Assembly: GCA_002772195.1 (NCBI GenBank)
Contig: PCSG01000264.1
Span: 235-14,268, forward strand
Source: Desulfobacterales bacterium CG23_combo_of_CG06-09_8_20_14_all_51_8
Lineage (GTDB): Bacteria; Desulfobacterota; Desulfobacteria; Desulfobacterales; Desulfosalsimonadaceae
DNA length: 14,034 nt
Direction of reading: 5' to 3'
Positions within the stretch are counted from its first letter, which is position 1. Every line of letters starts with the position of its first letter. The position numbers were made by a program, and so were the translations under genes. The notes under the pieces are model-generated. The model was not told the DNA's origin. It did not search any database and was given only the letters and a program-made list of their open reading frames with translations. This document shows, one piece after another, positions 1 to 6,577 of this stretch.

Positions 1-1272
1 CAGGCAGGCGCAATAAAGAACTACCGCATCGTGTCGTCACCCATCCGTGATGCGTCTGGGGAGGTTACGGCGGCGATTGAGATGGTCGAAGACATTACCG
101 AAAAACTTTCCATGGAGTCACAGGTCCGACAATCTCAAAAGATGGAAGCGGTGGGGCGACTGGCCGGCGGCGTGGCCCATGATTATAACAATGGTCTCAC
201 CGTGATTCTGGGTTACGCGGAACAGGCCATGGACAAGGTGAGTCCTTCCGAGCCGCTGTATGACTATCTTCAGGAGATTTTCAAAGCCGCCATGCATTCC
301 GCGGGGGTTACCCAGCAATTGCTGGCATTTGCCCGCAGGCAGATCATTTTGCCCAAAGTGATTGATTTGAATGAGGCTGTTGGGGGAATGCTCAAGATGC
401 TTCAACGTCTCATCGGCGAGGATATCCACCTGACCTGGCTGTCCGGAGCAGGCCTGTGGCCGATTAAGATGGATTCCTCCCAGCTCGACCAGATCCTGGC
501 CAACCTATGTATTAACGCCCGGGACGCCATCGTTGATGTTGGAAAAATAACCATCGAAACAAGCATGGCGAGTTTTGACGACGCCTATTGCGCAAACCAT
601 GCGGGCTTTGTCCCCGGCGATTTCGTCGTGCTGGCCGTCAGCGATGACGGCAGCGGTATGAGCAAGGAGACGCAGGGGCATATTTTTGAGCCGTTTTATA
701 CCACCAAGCGATTGGGCGTGGGCACCGGTCTCGGTCTGTCAACCGTCTATGGCATCGTCGCACAGAACCAAGGGTTCATCAATTTCACCAGCGAACCGGG
801 TAAGGGCACGACCTTCAAGATTTTTTTCCGGCGGCACAAGGGGGAGGCCGTCTCTTTTCAAAAGAATATCCCGGTAAAAATGCCGACGGGCCATGGCGAG
901 ACCATTCTGGTTGTGGATGATGACGGCGCAATCCGGGATCTGGTCAAAATTTGTCTTGAACAACTGGGCTACACCGTGCTGGCAGCCGGAACGCCCCTTG
1001 AGGCCATACAATTGGCCGAAACGCATATCGAAAAGATTCGCCTGGTGCTCACCGACGTCATCATGCCCGGAATGAACGGGCAGGAATTGGCCAAACGGCT
1101 GATGTCGCTGAAACCGGATCTCAAGCACATATTCATGTCCGGCTACACGGCCGACGTGATCGCAGACCGGGGCGTGCCGGACGAGGGTGCCGGCTTCATT
1201 CAGAAGCCGTTCACCATGAATGCCCTTGCCGTCAAGGTATGCGAGGCCCTGGGACGGAAAGAGGCGGCCTGA
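1..1272 (+). CDS. Hybrid sensor histidine kinase with C-terminal receiver domain (5' partial)
   Basis: The frame is open from the first base, so the true start lies upstream; an internal GTG at 31 is not a credible start because it falls inside a PAS/PAC tail (residues about 1-34, numbering from base 1). Next comes a HisKA H-box with phospho-accepting His60 in GGVAHDYNN, then a HATPase_c domain: N-box with Asn168 and Asn172, G1 box DDGSGM at 215-220, F-box IFEPFYTTK, and G2 box GTGLGL at 241-246. A receiver domain (about 300-415) follows, with acidic residues in LVVDDD, phospho-acceptor Asp352 in LTDVIMPG and conserved Lys402 in QKPF. All catalytic residues seen are intact. It should autophosphorylate on His and pass phosphate to its own receiver. 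The input signal is unknown because the sensor part is missing, and no DNA-binding partner is visible nearby. It ends 56 bp before the next gene, with no terminator evident. Confidence 0.95.
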   Translation, partial: QAGAIKNYRIVSSPIRDASGEVTAAIEMVEDITEKLSMESQVRQSQKMEAVGRLAGGVAHDYNNGLTVILGYAEQAMDKVSPSEPLYDYLQEIFKAAMHSAGVTQQLLAFARRQIILPKVIDLNEAVGGMLKMLQRLIGEDIHLTWLSGAGLWPIKMDSSQLDQILANLCINARDAIVDVGKITIETSMASFDDAYCANHAGFVPGDFVVLAVSDDGSGMSKETQGHIFEPFYTTKRLGVGTGLGLSTVYGIVAQNQGFINFTSEPGKGTTFKIFFRRHKGEAVSFQKNIPVKMPTGHGETILVVDDDGAIRDLVKICLEQLGYTVLAAGTPLEAIQLAETHIEKIRLVLTDVIMPGMNGQELAKRLMSLKPDLKHIFMSGYTADVIADRGVPDEGAGFIQKPFTMNALAVKVCEALGRKEAA

Positions 1273-1328
1273 GCCGGCGGTTTTCAACAGGCTCCGGGCC
1301 GTGCCATGGGCTTTGAGGACCATCACGT

Positions 1329-4151
1329 GTGACATCTATGCGGCGTTTAAAAAAAATTGTTCTGATTTCAGGGATCTTTCTGTGTTTTATCCTGATCAGT
1401 CTCTCAGGCATGGGCCTGTATCTCTATTATCATCCGGAACGGTTAAAACCGATGATGGAAAATTCTTTCTCTGCCGCCACCGGTTCCAGTTGCACCATGG
1501 AAAATTTCTCCTTTTCGTTGCGCCCCATGGTTCTTACGGCCAGCGGTATTTTTTTTAAAACCCTGAAGCCGAAGCAGGCATCCTCTTTGGAAATCCCTTT
1601 CATCCGGACGGAAATGGCCATTGAGGGGCCATGGGGCCGCAGATCCCTGATTTTAAAAAACATGCGGATAACCGGTATTTTTATGGACGGTGCATTGGCC
1701 GCTAATCTGCCCGGAAAAACAGGGACTTCGTTTCCGGTCAGGATGGTTCAGGGCATTGTCAGTCTCTTTTTTTTCAGAGACATCCGGATTCAATCCGGGG
1801 AAATTCTTGACGGACATATCCTGGCATCCTGGGGGGATCAAACCATTTCGGCCCGTCAAATCCATGCCAACGCCGGTATTGACCAGCCGCTTGTTTTGTC
1901 GTTTGCCCTGGAAGTCAAAAATGCCGCCCGCAATCTGCAGGTGACAGCCCCAAACGTGCATCTTATCAGCAACAATGCGTTTGATATTGCTGATTTCAAA
2001 TTCAACGGCACGCTTCAGGCTGAAAATATAACACTCCAGGATGCAGCGCTCGGCGTTCAAAGGATGGACGTGCAGTCCAACTTTACCTACAGCCAGGACC
2101 ATAAAAATTTGAAAGCTGAAAATTTCCAAATCCATATCACCGGCCTGGACCTGATGGAAAAAACAGATGGGCGCCTGCCGCTCATGGACGTCGGTCTCCA
2201 AGCGGAAAATATCTCTTACCGGTATCCTGTCATGGAAATCACGGGGGCTTCCCTGCAAATTCCCCAGGCGAAATTCCGCACGGAAACCCGGGACATCCTG
2301 ATGGGGGATATCGGAATCTATGTTCCGGACGGTCGCATGGACATGGAAAAAAGATCTGCCGCGCTTTCCCATATCCGTTGTGAAGCCTTTGGCTTGAAAA
2401 ATATGGTGCTCGCCATTGACGTAAAAAGCGACATAGAAAGCGGCCTGAACGACGGCGGCATAAACCTGGTGCTTGAAGGGGAAAAGACCGAGTTTTTTCA
2501 GGCAGCGGCCGCATACAAGATGATACCGTCCGACTGGGCGCTTTCGGTGAAAGACGCCATCCGGATCAAGGTCGCAGGTCCGGTGGCCGGGCCCTGGCAG
2601 GTGAGGGCTGATGTGTCTCTGACGGATCTGACGTTTCAAAACAGGAACGGAAGCCTGATGGGAGAAAAGATTTCCCTTTCAACCGAAATCCAAGGCGTTG
2701 TCGATGCAAAGGATTCCATCCTGACCTTTGCCGCTGATTCGGCAGCCGGCGCCGGAGAAGCCCTTTATGATCGGTATTATGTAAACCTCAAAGAAAATCC
2801 CGTTGTCTCGTCGTGCAAGGGGGCCTATAAATTCAAGCAAAAATTGCTGGAGATTTCCAGTCTGACGTTCAATCTGACGGATATTTTGCCCCTTGAAATC
2901 CAGGGATTCCTTAAGCAGAGTCCGTCCACCCGCAAGGCCGGACATGAGGCTGATTTCACGGTGACCATCCCCCAGGTGCCCGTAAAACCGATCTTTCATC
3001 ACCTGTTGCAGGAGCCCTATAAGGCCCTAAAGCCCTTTCTGGCGACCCTTGAGACCGAAGGAACTGTTTCCGCTGAATTTACGATAAATCAATCTGAAAA
3101 TGTATGGCAAGTCAAGGGGCGATTCGGGTGGCGCGAAGGAAGCCTTGTGTCTAAGGATAAAGGCATCTCTCTTGCAGGCATTCACCTGGATCTGCCGGTC
3201 TGGTATCGAACCGGATTGGCCGAAATCCCCGCTGAGAGCATCAAGGGCAAAATTGCGGTCCGCTCCGTAACCTTGCCCCCGCTGCCGGAACAGCCGCTTT
3301 CCCTTGTTCTGGATGCCGGTCCCAACAGGATATCCTTTGATTCTCCGACCATGATCCAGGTGCCGGGTGGAGAGATTCGCCTGGGCGCCGTTCAGGCCCG
3401 GAATATTTATGGTCCGGATATGTCCGTCCATACCTGTCTGGCAATTGACGGGATCAACCTGCAAACCCTCTTGTCTGGGATCGGGGCGCTTCCCCCCGAA
3501 GGCAAGCTGGCGGGCACCTTAACCGGAATACTGGATCCCATCCGATATGAAAAATACGCCGTTACCAGTCAGGGAACAATGGTGGCCAGGGTATTCGGCG
3601 GCAAGGTATTGCTGTCCGATTTGGGCGCTTCCGGGATCCTGACATCCGCGCCGGTTTTCAAACTCAATGCAGGCTGGGATGATCTGCTGCTGGCCGAAAT
3701 GACAACGGATACCGCTTTTGGAAAGATAGAAGGCGTTTTGAAAGGTCATCTCCGCGATGTTGAGATTGCCTACGGCCAGCCCCAGAAACTTGATTTGTTG
3801 CTGGAATCGGTGGAAAAAAAAGGGATTCCCCAAACCATCAGCATTGCGGCCGTTGATAACATCGCCCAGATCGGCGGCGGACAGAGTCCGTTCATGGGAC
3901 TTGCGGGCGCGTTTGCATCTGTTTTTGAAAAATTCCCCTATGAAAAGATCGGCATCCAGGCGGTCCTTCTAAACGATATGCTCACGATTAACGGCACCAT
4001 CCGGGAAGGCGGCGAGGAATATATCGTCAAAAGCCAGGGCTTTTCAGGGGTAAATATTATTAATCAAAATCCGGATAATCGGATTCACTTCAAGGATATG
4101 GTGAAAAGAATCGAACGGATCGCCCGCAAAGAGGGGGCGGTTATCCATTAA
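1329..4151 (+). CDS. YdbH-like AsmA-family envelope protein (probable intermembrane lipid bridge)
   Basis: This 940-residue protein has one N-terminal membrane segment (about 9-33) after a short basic stretch. A long repetitive, beta-rich periplasmic region follows, with no enzyme motif I can see. The opening (membrane anchor, then a YYHPERLKP-type turn and an FSFSLRP stretch) is typical of AsmA/TamB/YdbH proteins. The size is close to E. coli YdbH (about 880 residues). The assignment rests mainly on the next gene, which carries YnbE- and YdbL-like parts, as in the E. coli ydbH-ynbE-ydbL operon. In E. coli, YdbH is an elongated inner-membrane protein that pairs with the lipoprotein YnbE to carry phospholipid towards the outer membrane. 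I chose GTG 1329 because GAGGA at 1315-1319 lies 9 nt upstream; ATG 1338 (residue 4) is the alternative. A more distant AsmA relative such as TamB cannot be excluded by eye. Confidence 0.75.
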   Translation: MTSMRRLKKIVLISGIFLCFILISLSGMGLYLYYHPERLKPMMENSFSAATGSSCTMENFSFSLRPMVLTASGIFFKTLKPKQASSLEIPFIRTEMAIEGPWGRRSLILKNMRITGIFMDGALAANLPGKTGTSFPVRMVQGIVSLFFFRDIRIQSGEILDGHILASWGDQTISARQIHANAGIDQPLVLSFALEVKNAARNLQVTAPNVHLISNNAFDIADFKFNGTLQAENITLQDAALGVQRMDVQSNFTYSQDHKNLKAENFQIHITGLDLMEKTDGRLPLMDVGLQAENISYRYPVMEITGASLQIPQAKFRTETRDILMGDIGIYVPDGRMDMEKRSAALSHIRCEAFGLKNMVLAIDVKSDIESGLNDGGINLVLEGEKTEFFQAAAAYKMIPSDWALSVKDAIRIKVAGPVAGPWQVRADVSLTDLTFQNRNGSLMGEKISLSTEIQGVVDAKDSILTFAADSAAGAGEALYDRYYVNLKENPVVSSCKGAYKFKQKLLEISSLTFNLTDILPLEIQGFLKQSPSTRKAGHEADFTVTIPQVPVKPIFHHLLQEPYKALKPFLATLETEGTVSAEFTINQSENVWQVKGRFGWREGSLVSKDKGISLAGIHLDLPVWYRTGLAEIPAESIKGKIAVRSVTLPPLPEQPLSLVLDAGPNRISFDSPTMIQVPGGEIRLGAVQARNIYGPDMSVHTCLAIDGINLQTLLSGIGALPPEGKLAGTLTGILDPIRYEKYAVTSQGTMVARVFGGKVLLSDLGASGILTSAPVFKLNAGWDDLLLAEMTTDTAFGKIEGVLKGHLRDVEIAYGQPQKLDLLLESVEKKGIPQTISIAAVDNIAQIGGGQSPFMGLAGAFASVFEKFPYEKIGIQAVLLNDMLTINGTIREGGEEYIVKSQGFSGVNIINQNPDNRIHFKDMVKRIERIARKEGAVIH

Positions 4152-4166
4152 AACCAGGAGGGACTT

Positions 4167-4712
4167 ATGAAAACGAAACAAACATTATTGTGGACGGCGG
4201 CATCGGTCGCAGTGCTGACCCTGTTTGCCTGCGTAACCATCAACATCTATTTCCCGGCTGAAAAGGTTGAATCTGCCGCCAAGGAGATTGTGGATGATAT
4301 CCGGGGCAATCAGCCGCTTCAAGAAGACGATTTGTCCGGCAGCCTTCAGGGGATTGCTCACAAGATCAGACTTGCCGTCTCTCCGGGTGTTGCGTGGGCC
4401 GAGGAGGAGACAACCGTTTCCAATCCAACCATTCGCGCGCTGAGGGAAACCATGAAAACCCGTTTTCAGGCATTGACGCTCTATTACCAGAAAGGCGCCC
4501 TGAAAGAAGGGGACAACGGTTATCTGTCGGCAACAGACGCCGTCGACCTGAACCTCAAGGAGAAACGGGATCTCAACAGCCTTGTGGATGCCGAAAACAG
4601 CGATCGCAAAACGCTGTATGCGGAAGTGGCGAAAGCCCTGAAGATAGAGCCGGATCAGATCGAGAAAATCGCGGAGATTTTTGCCAAAGAGTGGCAGAAT
4701 CCGGTGCGGTAA
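4167..4712 (+). CDS. DUF1318 lipoprotein: YnbE-like N-terminus fused to YdbL-like domain
   Basis: This 181-residue lipoprotein has a signal peptide with lipobox LFAC and acylated Cys22. The next residue is Val, so outer-membrane sorting is expected. Directly after the Cys is a short beta-strand-like stretch (VTINIYFPA), then a helix (VESAAKEIVDDIRG). This recalls E. coli YnbE, a tiny lipoprotein whose strand caps YdbH. Residues about 85-178 resemble YdbL/DUF1318: a run around RETMKTRFQAL, then a G-YLS motif, an NLKEKRDL region and a terminal helix ending near EWQNPVR. In E. coli these are two proteins, YnbE (about 61 residues) and YdbL (about 108). Here they appear as one chain, with a linker at about 46-80. 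It starts 15 bp after the YdbH-like gene behind a strong AGGAGGG (4156-4162), so the pair is surely co-transcribed. The DUF1318 call is fairly firm; the YnbE resemblance is inferred from position and the strand motif. Confidence 0.8.
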   Translation: MKTKQTLLWTAASVAVLTLFACVTINIYFPAEKVESAAKEIVDDIRGNQPLQEDDLSGSLQGIAHKIRLAVSPGVAWAEEETTVSNPTIRALRETMKTRFQALTLYYQKGALKEGDNGYLSATDAVDLNLKEKRDLNSLVDAENSDRKTLYAEVAKALKIEPDQIEKIAEIFAKEWQNPVR

Positions 4713-4789
4713 TATCTAAAGCGGGGCAGTCCGGCGAAATCGCGGGCAGGACAAATTTTCGGTTCTCTTCGGTCATCCACCTCCTCACC

Positions 4790-4842
4790 AAAAGGCCCAA
4801 AAAAAGATCAAATATGGCCGGCGGCTAAATATGGCCTTTTTT
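4790..4842 (+). terminator. Possible intrinsic terminator after the YdbH-like operon
   Basis: AAAAGGCC (4790-4797) is perfectly complementary to GGCCTTTT (4833-4840), and the right arm runs into a six-T tract (4837-4842). The loop is long (35 nt), which is unusual for a factor-independent terminator. It contains another GGCC that could give a shorter alternative stem. The placement, 78 bp after the stop codon and before the csbD promoter region, fits. The structure alone is weak. Confidence 0.35.
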
Positions 4843-4933
4843 CAGGGTCGCCGACCACCGCACCGGAAATGGTTTTGAACCGATTATTATTTAAAATCAG
4901 ATGGATGAGTCACACGCCTGAAATCGTACAAAT

Positions 4934-4950
4934 CTGGCACAAAGATTGAA
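4934..4950 (+). promoter_or_regulatory. Sigma-54-like (-24/-12) promoter candidate for the csbD cluster
   Basis: The sequence CTGGCAC, five bases, then TTGAA matches the sigma-54 consensus TGGCACG-N4-TTGCW at all six bases of the -24 box (4935-4940). It matches three of four bases of the -12 box (TTGA for TTGC, 4946-4949). The GG-to-GA spacing is the required 10 bases. The predicted start near 4960 would leave a leader of about 80 nt before the first csbD. A TATAAT at 4953-4958 overlaps the area but lacks a matching -35 hexamer, so a sigma-70-type promoter remains possible. The imperfect -12 box is the main doubt. Confidence 0.4.
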
Positions 4951-5041
4951 TATATAATTAACGGATAGAGGAAATCACCCGGAGAAACATTCCGGAAATA
5001 ACAAAAATTAATGGCGTTAGAAAAGAGACAGGAGAAATACT

Positions 5042-5221
5042 ATGAAATCAAGCACAAAAGACAACGCCGAAGGCAAGCTCCACCAGGTGAAGGGCACCAT
5101 CAAGGAAGTCGCCGGCAGGATCGTCGGAAATGACGATCTGGAAGCCGAAGGCAAAGACGAACATTTGGAAGGAAAAATTCAGGAAAAGCTCGGCCAGATC
5201 AAGAAAGTGATGGACAAGTAG
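5042..5221 (+). CDS. CsbD family stress-response protein, copy 1
   Basis: This is a 59-residue, highly charged, lysine- and glutamate-rich protein without Cys or Trp. It has the CsbD (YjbJ-type) pattern: a KGK-hxQVKGxxKEVAG first half, a central GNDDLEAEGK turn and a KIQEKLGQIKKV second half. CsbD proteins are small, soluble and helical, and many are induced by general or envelope stress; their biochemical role is not known. AGGAG at about 5030-5034 lies a suitable distance upstream of ATG 5042. By my count the protein has 12 basic (K/R) and 12 acidic residues, so net charge is near zero, unlike copy 2. It is the first gene of a four-gene cluster and is followed by the conserved element at 5231-5298. 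Confidence 0.92.
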   Translation: MKSSTKDNAEGKLHQVKGTIKEVAGRIVGNDDLEAEGKDEHLEGKIQEKLGQIKKVMDK

Positions 5222-5230
5222 AAAGATTTT

Positions 5231-5298
5231 AAGTTCTACATGCTGATTTTTTCAGCATACCTCCAAGAGACAGCCAGCCGGGGCTTACAATACCGGCT
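5231..5298 (+). promoter_or_regulatory. Conserved 3' element, copy 1: two inverted repeats, possible structured RNA
   Basis: Inverted repeat 1 is ATGCTGA (5240-5246), loop TTTTT, TCAGCAT (5252-5258), a perfect 7-bp stem. Inverted repeat 2 is AGCCGG (5276-5281), 11-nt loop, CCGGCT (5293-5298), a perfect 6-bp stem. Between them, CCTCC (5260-5264) resembles the anti-Shine-Dalgarno end of 16S rRNA. The element lies just after csbD copy 1 and ends 42 nt before the lipoprotein start. It matches 6252-6319 at 65 of 68 bases; two of the three differences keep stem 2 paired. Neither stem is followed by a T-run, so it is not a standard terminator. It could be a 3'-UTR-derived small RNA, an intercistronic stability or translation element, or a DNA-binding site. 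Confidence 0.6.
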
Positions 5299-5340
5299 AA
5301 CTTAAAATTTACTTAAAGCGGAATCAAAGAGGATTGCGAT

Positions 5341-5991
5341 ATGAAACTATCAACAAATCAATCGGTTGCGTTTATTCTTACAACGCTTGCGGTTGCGGTC
5401 ATCAGTCTTGCAGGCTGCGCCTCAACAGGTATTCAGCGTTCAGAAGAAGCAAGGACATCGATGCAAACGGTGGACAACGATATTAAATTGATTGTCGTGC
5501 GACTGAATGCCACCGGCGCTTCTCTGAATGAATTGACACGGCCGGGTCAATCCGATGTGAAGACGGCGTTTGATTTATATTCAGATAACATTTCCAAACT
5601 CGCGGAAATGGAGAAAGATTTTTCCGTAAACGCCGATAAAATGAAGGCCCGGGGCAAGGACTATTTCGAGGAATGGCAAACGGAAAGCGGCGAATACAAA
5701 AATCCCCGGATACAGGAACTCAGTGAACAGCGTCGCATGGAACTTAGCAAGATATATGAAAGTATACCCTTAAACAGCATCGGCGTGAAAGAAGCTTTCC
5801 GGGCCTATGTGTCTGACGCGACAGAAATTCAGACGTATCTTTCAAACGACTTGACATCCAAGGGGATCGAGGCGATTGCGCCCATCGCAAAAAGGGTCGC
5901 AGGCGACGGAGACAATCTTAAATATGCCATAAAGGGCCTTGAAATGGCGATTGAACGGGCAAGAGCCGAGATGACTCAAAGAGGAAGGTAG
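5341..5991 (+). CDS. DUF2959-like lipoprotein
   Basis: This 216-residue lipoprotein has a signal peptide with lipobox LAGC and acylated Cys26; the following Ala suggests outer-membrane sorting. The mature part is almost entirely predicted helix, rich in charged residues, with a coiled-coil-like SEEARTSMQTVDNDIK start. It has a KARGKDYFEEW motif near the middle, then RIQELSEQRRMELSKIYESI, and a C-terminal helix near LEMAIERARAEM. This pattern resembles DUF2959 lipoproteins, which have no established function. Start ATG 5341 is set by AAGAGGA at 5327-5333, 7 nt upstream. It sits between two csbD copies, 42 bp after the first 3' element, and is probably co-transcribed with both. Family assignment is from memory of the motif pattern and is moderately sure; the lipoprotein call is firm. 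Confidence 0.75.
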   Translation: MKLSTNQSVAFILTTLAVAVISLAGCASTGIQRSEEARTSMQTVDNDIKLIVVRLNATGASLNELTRPGQSDVKTAFDLYSDNISKLAEMEKDFSVNADKMKARGKDYFEEWQTESGEYKNPRIQELSEQRRMELSKIYESIPLNSIGVKEAFRAYVSDATEIQTYLSNDLTSKGIEAIAPIAKRVAGDGDNLKYAIKGLEMAIERARAEMTQRGR

Positions 5992-6061
5992 AATCGCCGA
6001 AAAAGTTATGTCCAGTGACAAGAAACACAAACCACCATCAAAAGGAAAAAGGATGAAGACA

Positions 6062-6241
6062 ATGAAATCAAGTACCAAAGACGACGCAAAAGGCAAGATG
6101 CACCAGGTAAAAGGTAAGGCCAAGCAGGTCGCCGGCATCATCGCCGGAAATGACGACCTGAAAGCCGAAGGCAAGGAAGAAAATTTAAAAGGAAAAATTC
6201 AGGAAAAGGTCGGCCAGATCAAGAAAGTGATGGACAAGTAG
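6062..6241 (+). CDS. CsbD family stress-response protein, copy 2
   Basis: This 59-residue paralogue of the csbD product at 5042 is identical at 46 of 59 positions. I start it at ATG 6062 because that matches copy 1 residue for residue and AAAGGA (6048-6053) lies 8 nt upstream. In-frame ATGs at 6008 and 6053 would add 18 or 3 residues outside the family pattern. Most substitutions add positive charge (E10K, T19K, E34K, E43K), giving 15 Lys against 9 acidic residues, net about +6 versus about 0 for copy 1. It follows the lipoprotein gene by 70 bp and is followed by the second conserved element. Confidence 0.92.
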   Translation: MKSSTKDDAKGKMHQVKGKAKQVAGIIAGNDDLKAEGKEENLKGKIQEKVGQIKKVMDK

Positions 6242-6251
6242 AAAGACCCTT

Positions 6252-6319
6252 AAGTTCCACATGCTGATTTTTTCAGCATACCTCCAAGAGACAGCCGGCC
6301 GGGGCTTACAATACCGGCC
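6252..6319 (+). promoter_or_regulatory. Conserved 3' element, copy 2: two inverted repeats with compensatory change
   Basis: Inverted repeat 1 (ATGCTGA at 6261-6267, TCAGCAT at 6273-6279) and its T5 loop are identical to copy 1. Inverted repeat 2 is GGCCGG (6297-6302), the same 11-nt loop, and CCGGCC (6314-6319). The outer pair is G-C where copy 1 has A-T, so both sides changed together. The only other difference is T5237 versus C6258. It ends 36 nt before the DUF3185 gene, the same arrangement as copy 1 before the lipoprotein gene. Confidence 0.6.
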
Positions 6320-6355
6320 ACTCTTAAAAATTAATAAAGATAAAGGCAGGGTCAA

Positions 6356-6577
6356 ATGAAAATAACTACACTTATTGCCATTATACTTATTGCCATAGGG
6401 GTTGTCGCCTTCGGATATCAGGGGATCACCTACACGACCCGAGAAAAGGTCGTCGATATCGGTCCTCTGGAAATGACGGCGGATAAAACCAGAACGATTC
6501 CCTTGCCGCCGATCGTCGGCGGGATAGCGCTGGCGGGCGGTATCGCCCTGCTGGTTCTGGGGGGGAAAAAGGAATGA
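6356..6577 (+). CDS. DUF3185 small two-helix membrane protein
   Basis: This 73-residue protein has two membrane helices (about 3-21 and 51-70) joined by a 30-residue loop. The loop carries the YQGITYTTREKVVDIGPLE pattern, then a TIPLPP turn entering helix 2. This matches DUF3185, a family of small membrane proteins of unknown function often annotated near stress-response genes. The basic C-terminus (KK) suggests an N-in, C-in hairpin with the loop in the periplasm. A GGCAGGG stretch (6345-6351) lies 4 nt before ATG 6356. It is the last gene of the csbD cluster, 114 bp after csbD copy 2, with the conserved element between them. Confidence 0.85.
   Translation: MKITTLIAIILIAIGVVAFGYQGITYTTREKVVDIGPLEMTADKTRTIPLPPIVGGIALAGGIALLVLGGKKE

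Larger units (their letters stand above)
4713..5041. other. 329-bp intergenic region
   Basis: I see no convincing gene here. The 5' part holds a weak terminator-like inverted repeat, annotated separately, that would close the YdbH-like operon. The 3' part holds a sigma-54-like promoter candidate, a TATAAT hexamer at 4953-4958 without a good -35 partner, and a 5-bp inverted repeat (CCGGA at 4979-4983, TCCGG at 4991-4995, 7-nt loop). That repeat would lie in the leader of the first csbD transcript. An open frame overlapping the end of the lipoprotein gene runs to 4828 but has no protein-like character. Confidence 0.6.
5042..5318 (+). repeat. Direct repeat copy 1: csbD gene plus 3' non-coding element
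   Basis: This segment recurs at 6062-6339. The coding part differs at 27 of 180 positions. The core non-coding part (5231-5298) differs at only 3 of 68, and similarity fades in an AT-rich stretch ending near 5318. The copies share orientation and are offset by 1020-1021 bp. No transposase, terminal inverted repeats or target duplication are visible, so a local gene duplication is the simplest origin. Confidence 0.9.
6062..6339 (+). repeat. Direct repeat copy 2: csbD gene plus 3' non-coding element
   Basis: This is the second copy of the segment at 5042-5318. Similarity begins exactly at the ATG and does not extend upstream into the leader. The duplicated unit, or the part under selection, is therefore the coding sequence plus its downstream element and not the promoter. 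Confidence 0.9.

Noticed and set aside
1653..2639. A 328-codon open frame on the minus strand inside the YdbH-like gene
   Set aside because: It lies wholly antisense to a well-formed 940-residue gene, has an atypical His/Cys/Phe-rich composition and matches no family. Similar antisense frames at 739-1335 and 3027-3464 are dismissed for the same reason.
4394..4828. Open frame overlapping the end of the DUF1318 lipoprotein
   Set aside because: Its first 319 bases are an out-of-frame reading of a gene with clear family features, and the composition is low-complexity Arg/Gly/Glu.
5240..5258. Reading the ATGCTGA/TCAGCAT hairpin as a rho-independent terminator
   Set aside because: The T-run is in the loop rather than after the stem, and the bases following the right arm are ACCTCC. 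The same holds for 6261-6279.
6008..6061. Upstream start adding 18 residues to csbD copy 2
   Set aside because: The extension has no counterpart in copy 1, and AAAGGA at 6048-6053 is placed correctly for ATG 6062.
5042..6339. Duplicated csbD segments as insertion-element or CRISPR repeats
   Set aside because: There are only two copies, each with an intact gene, and no transposase, terminal repeats, regular spacing or cas genes.
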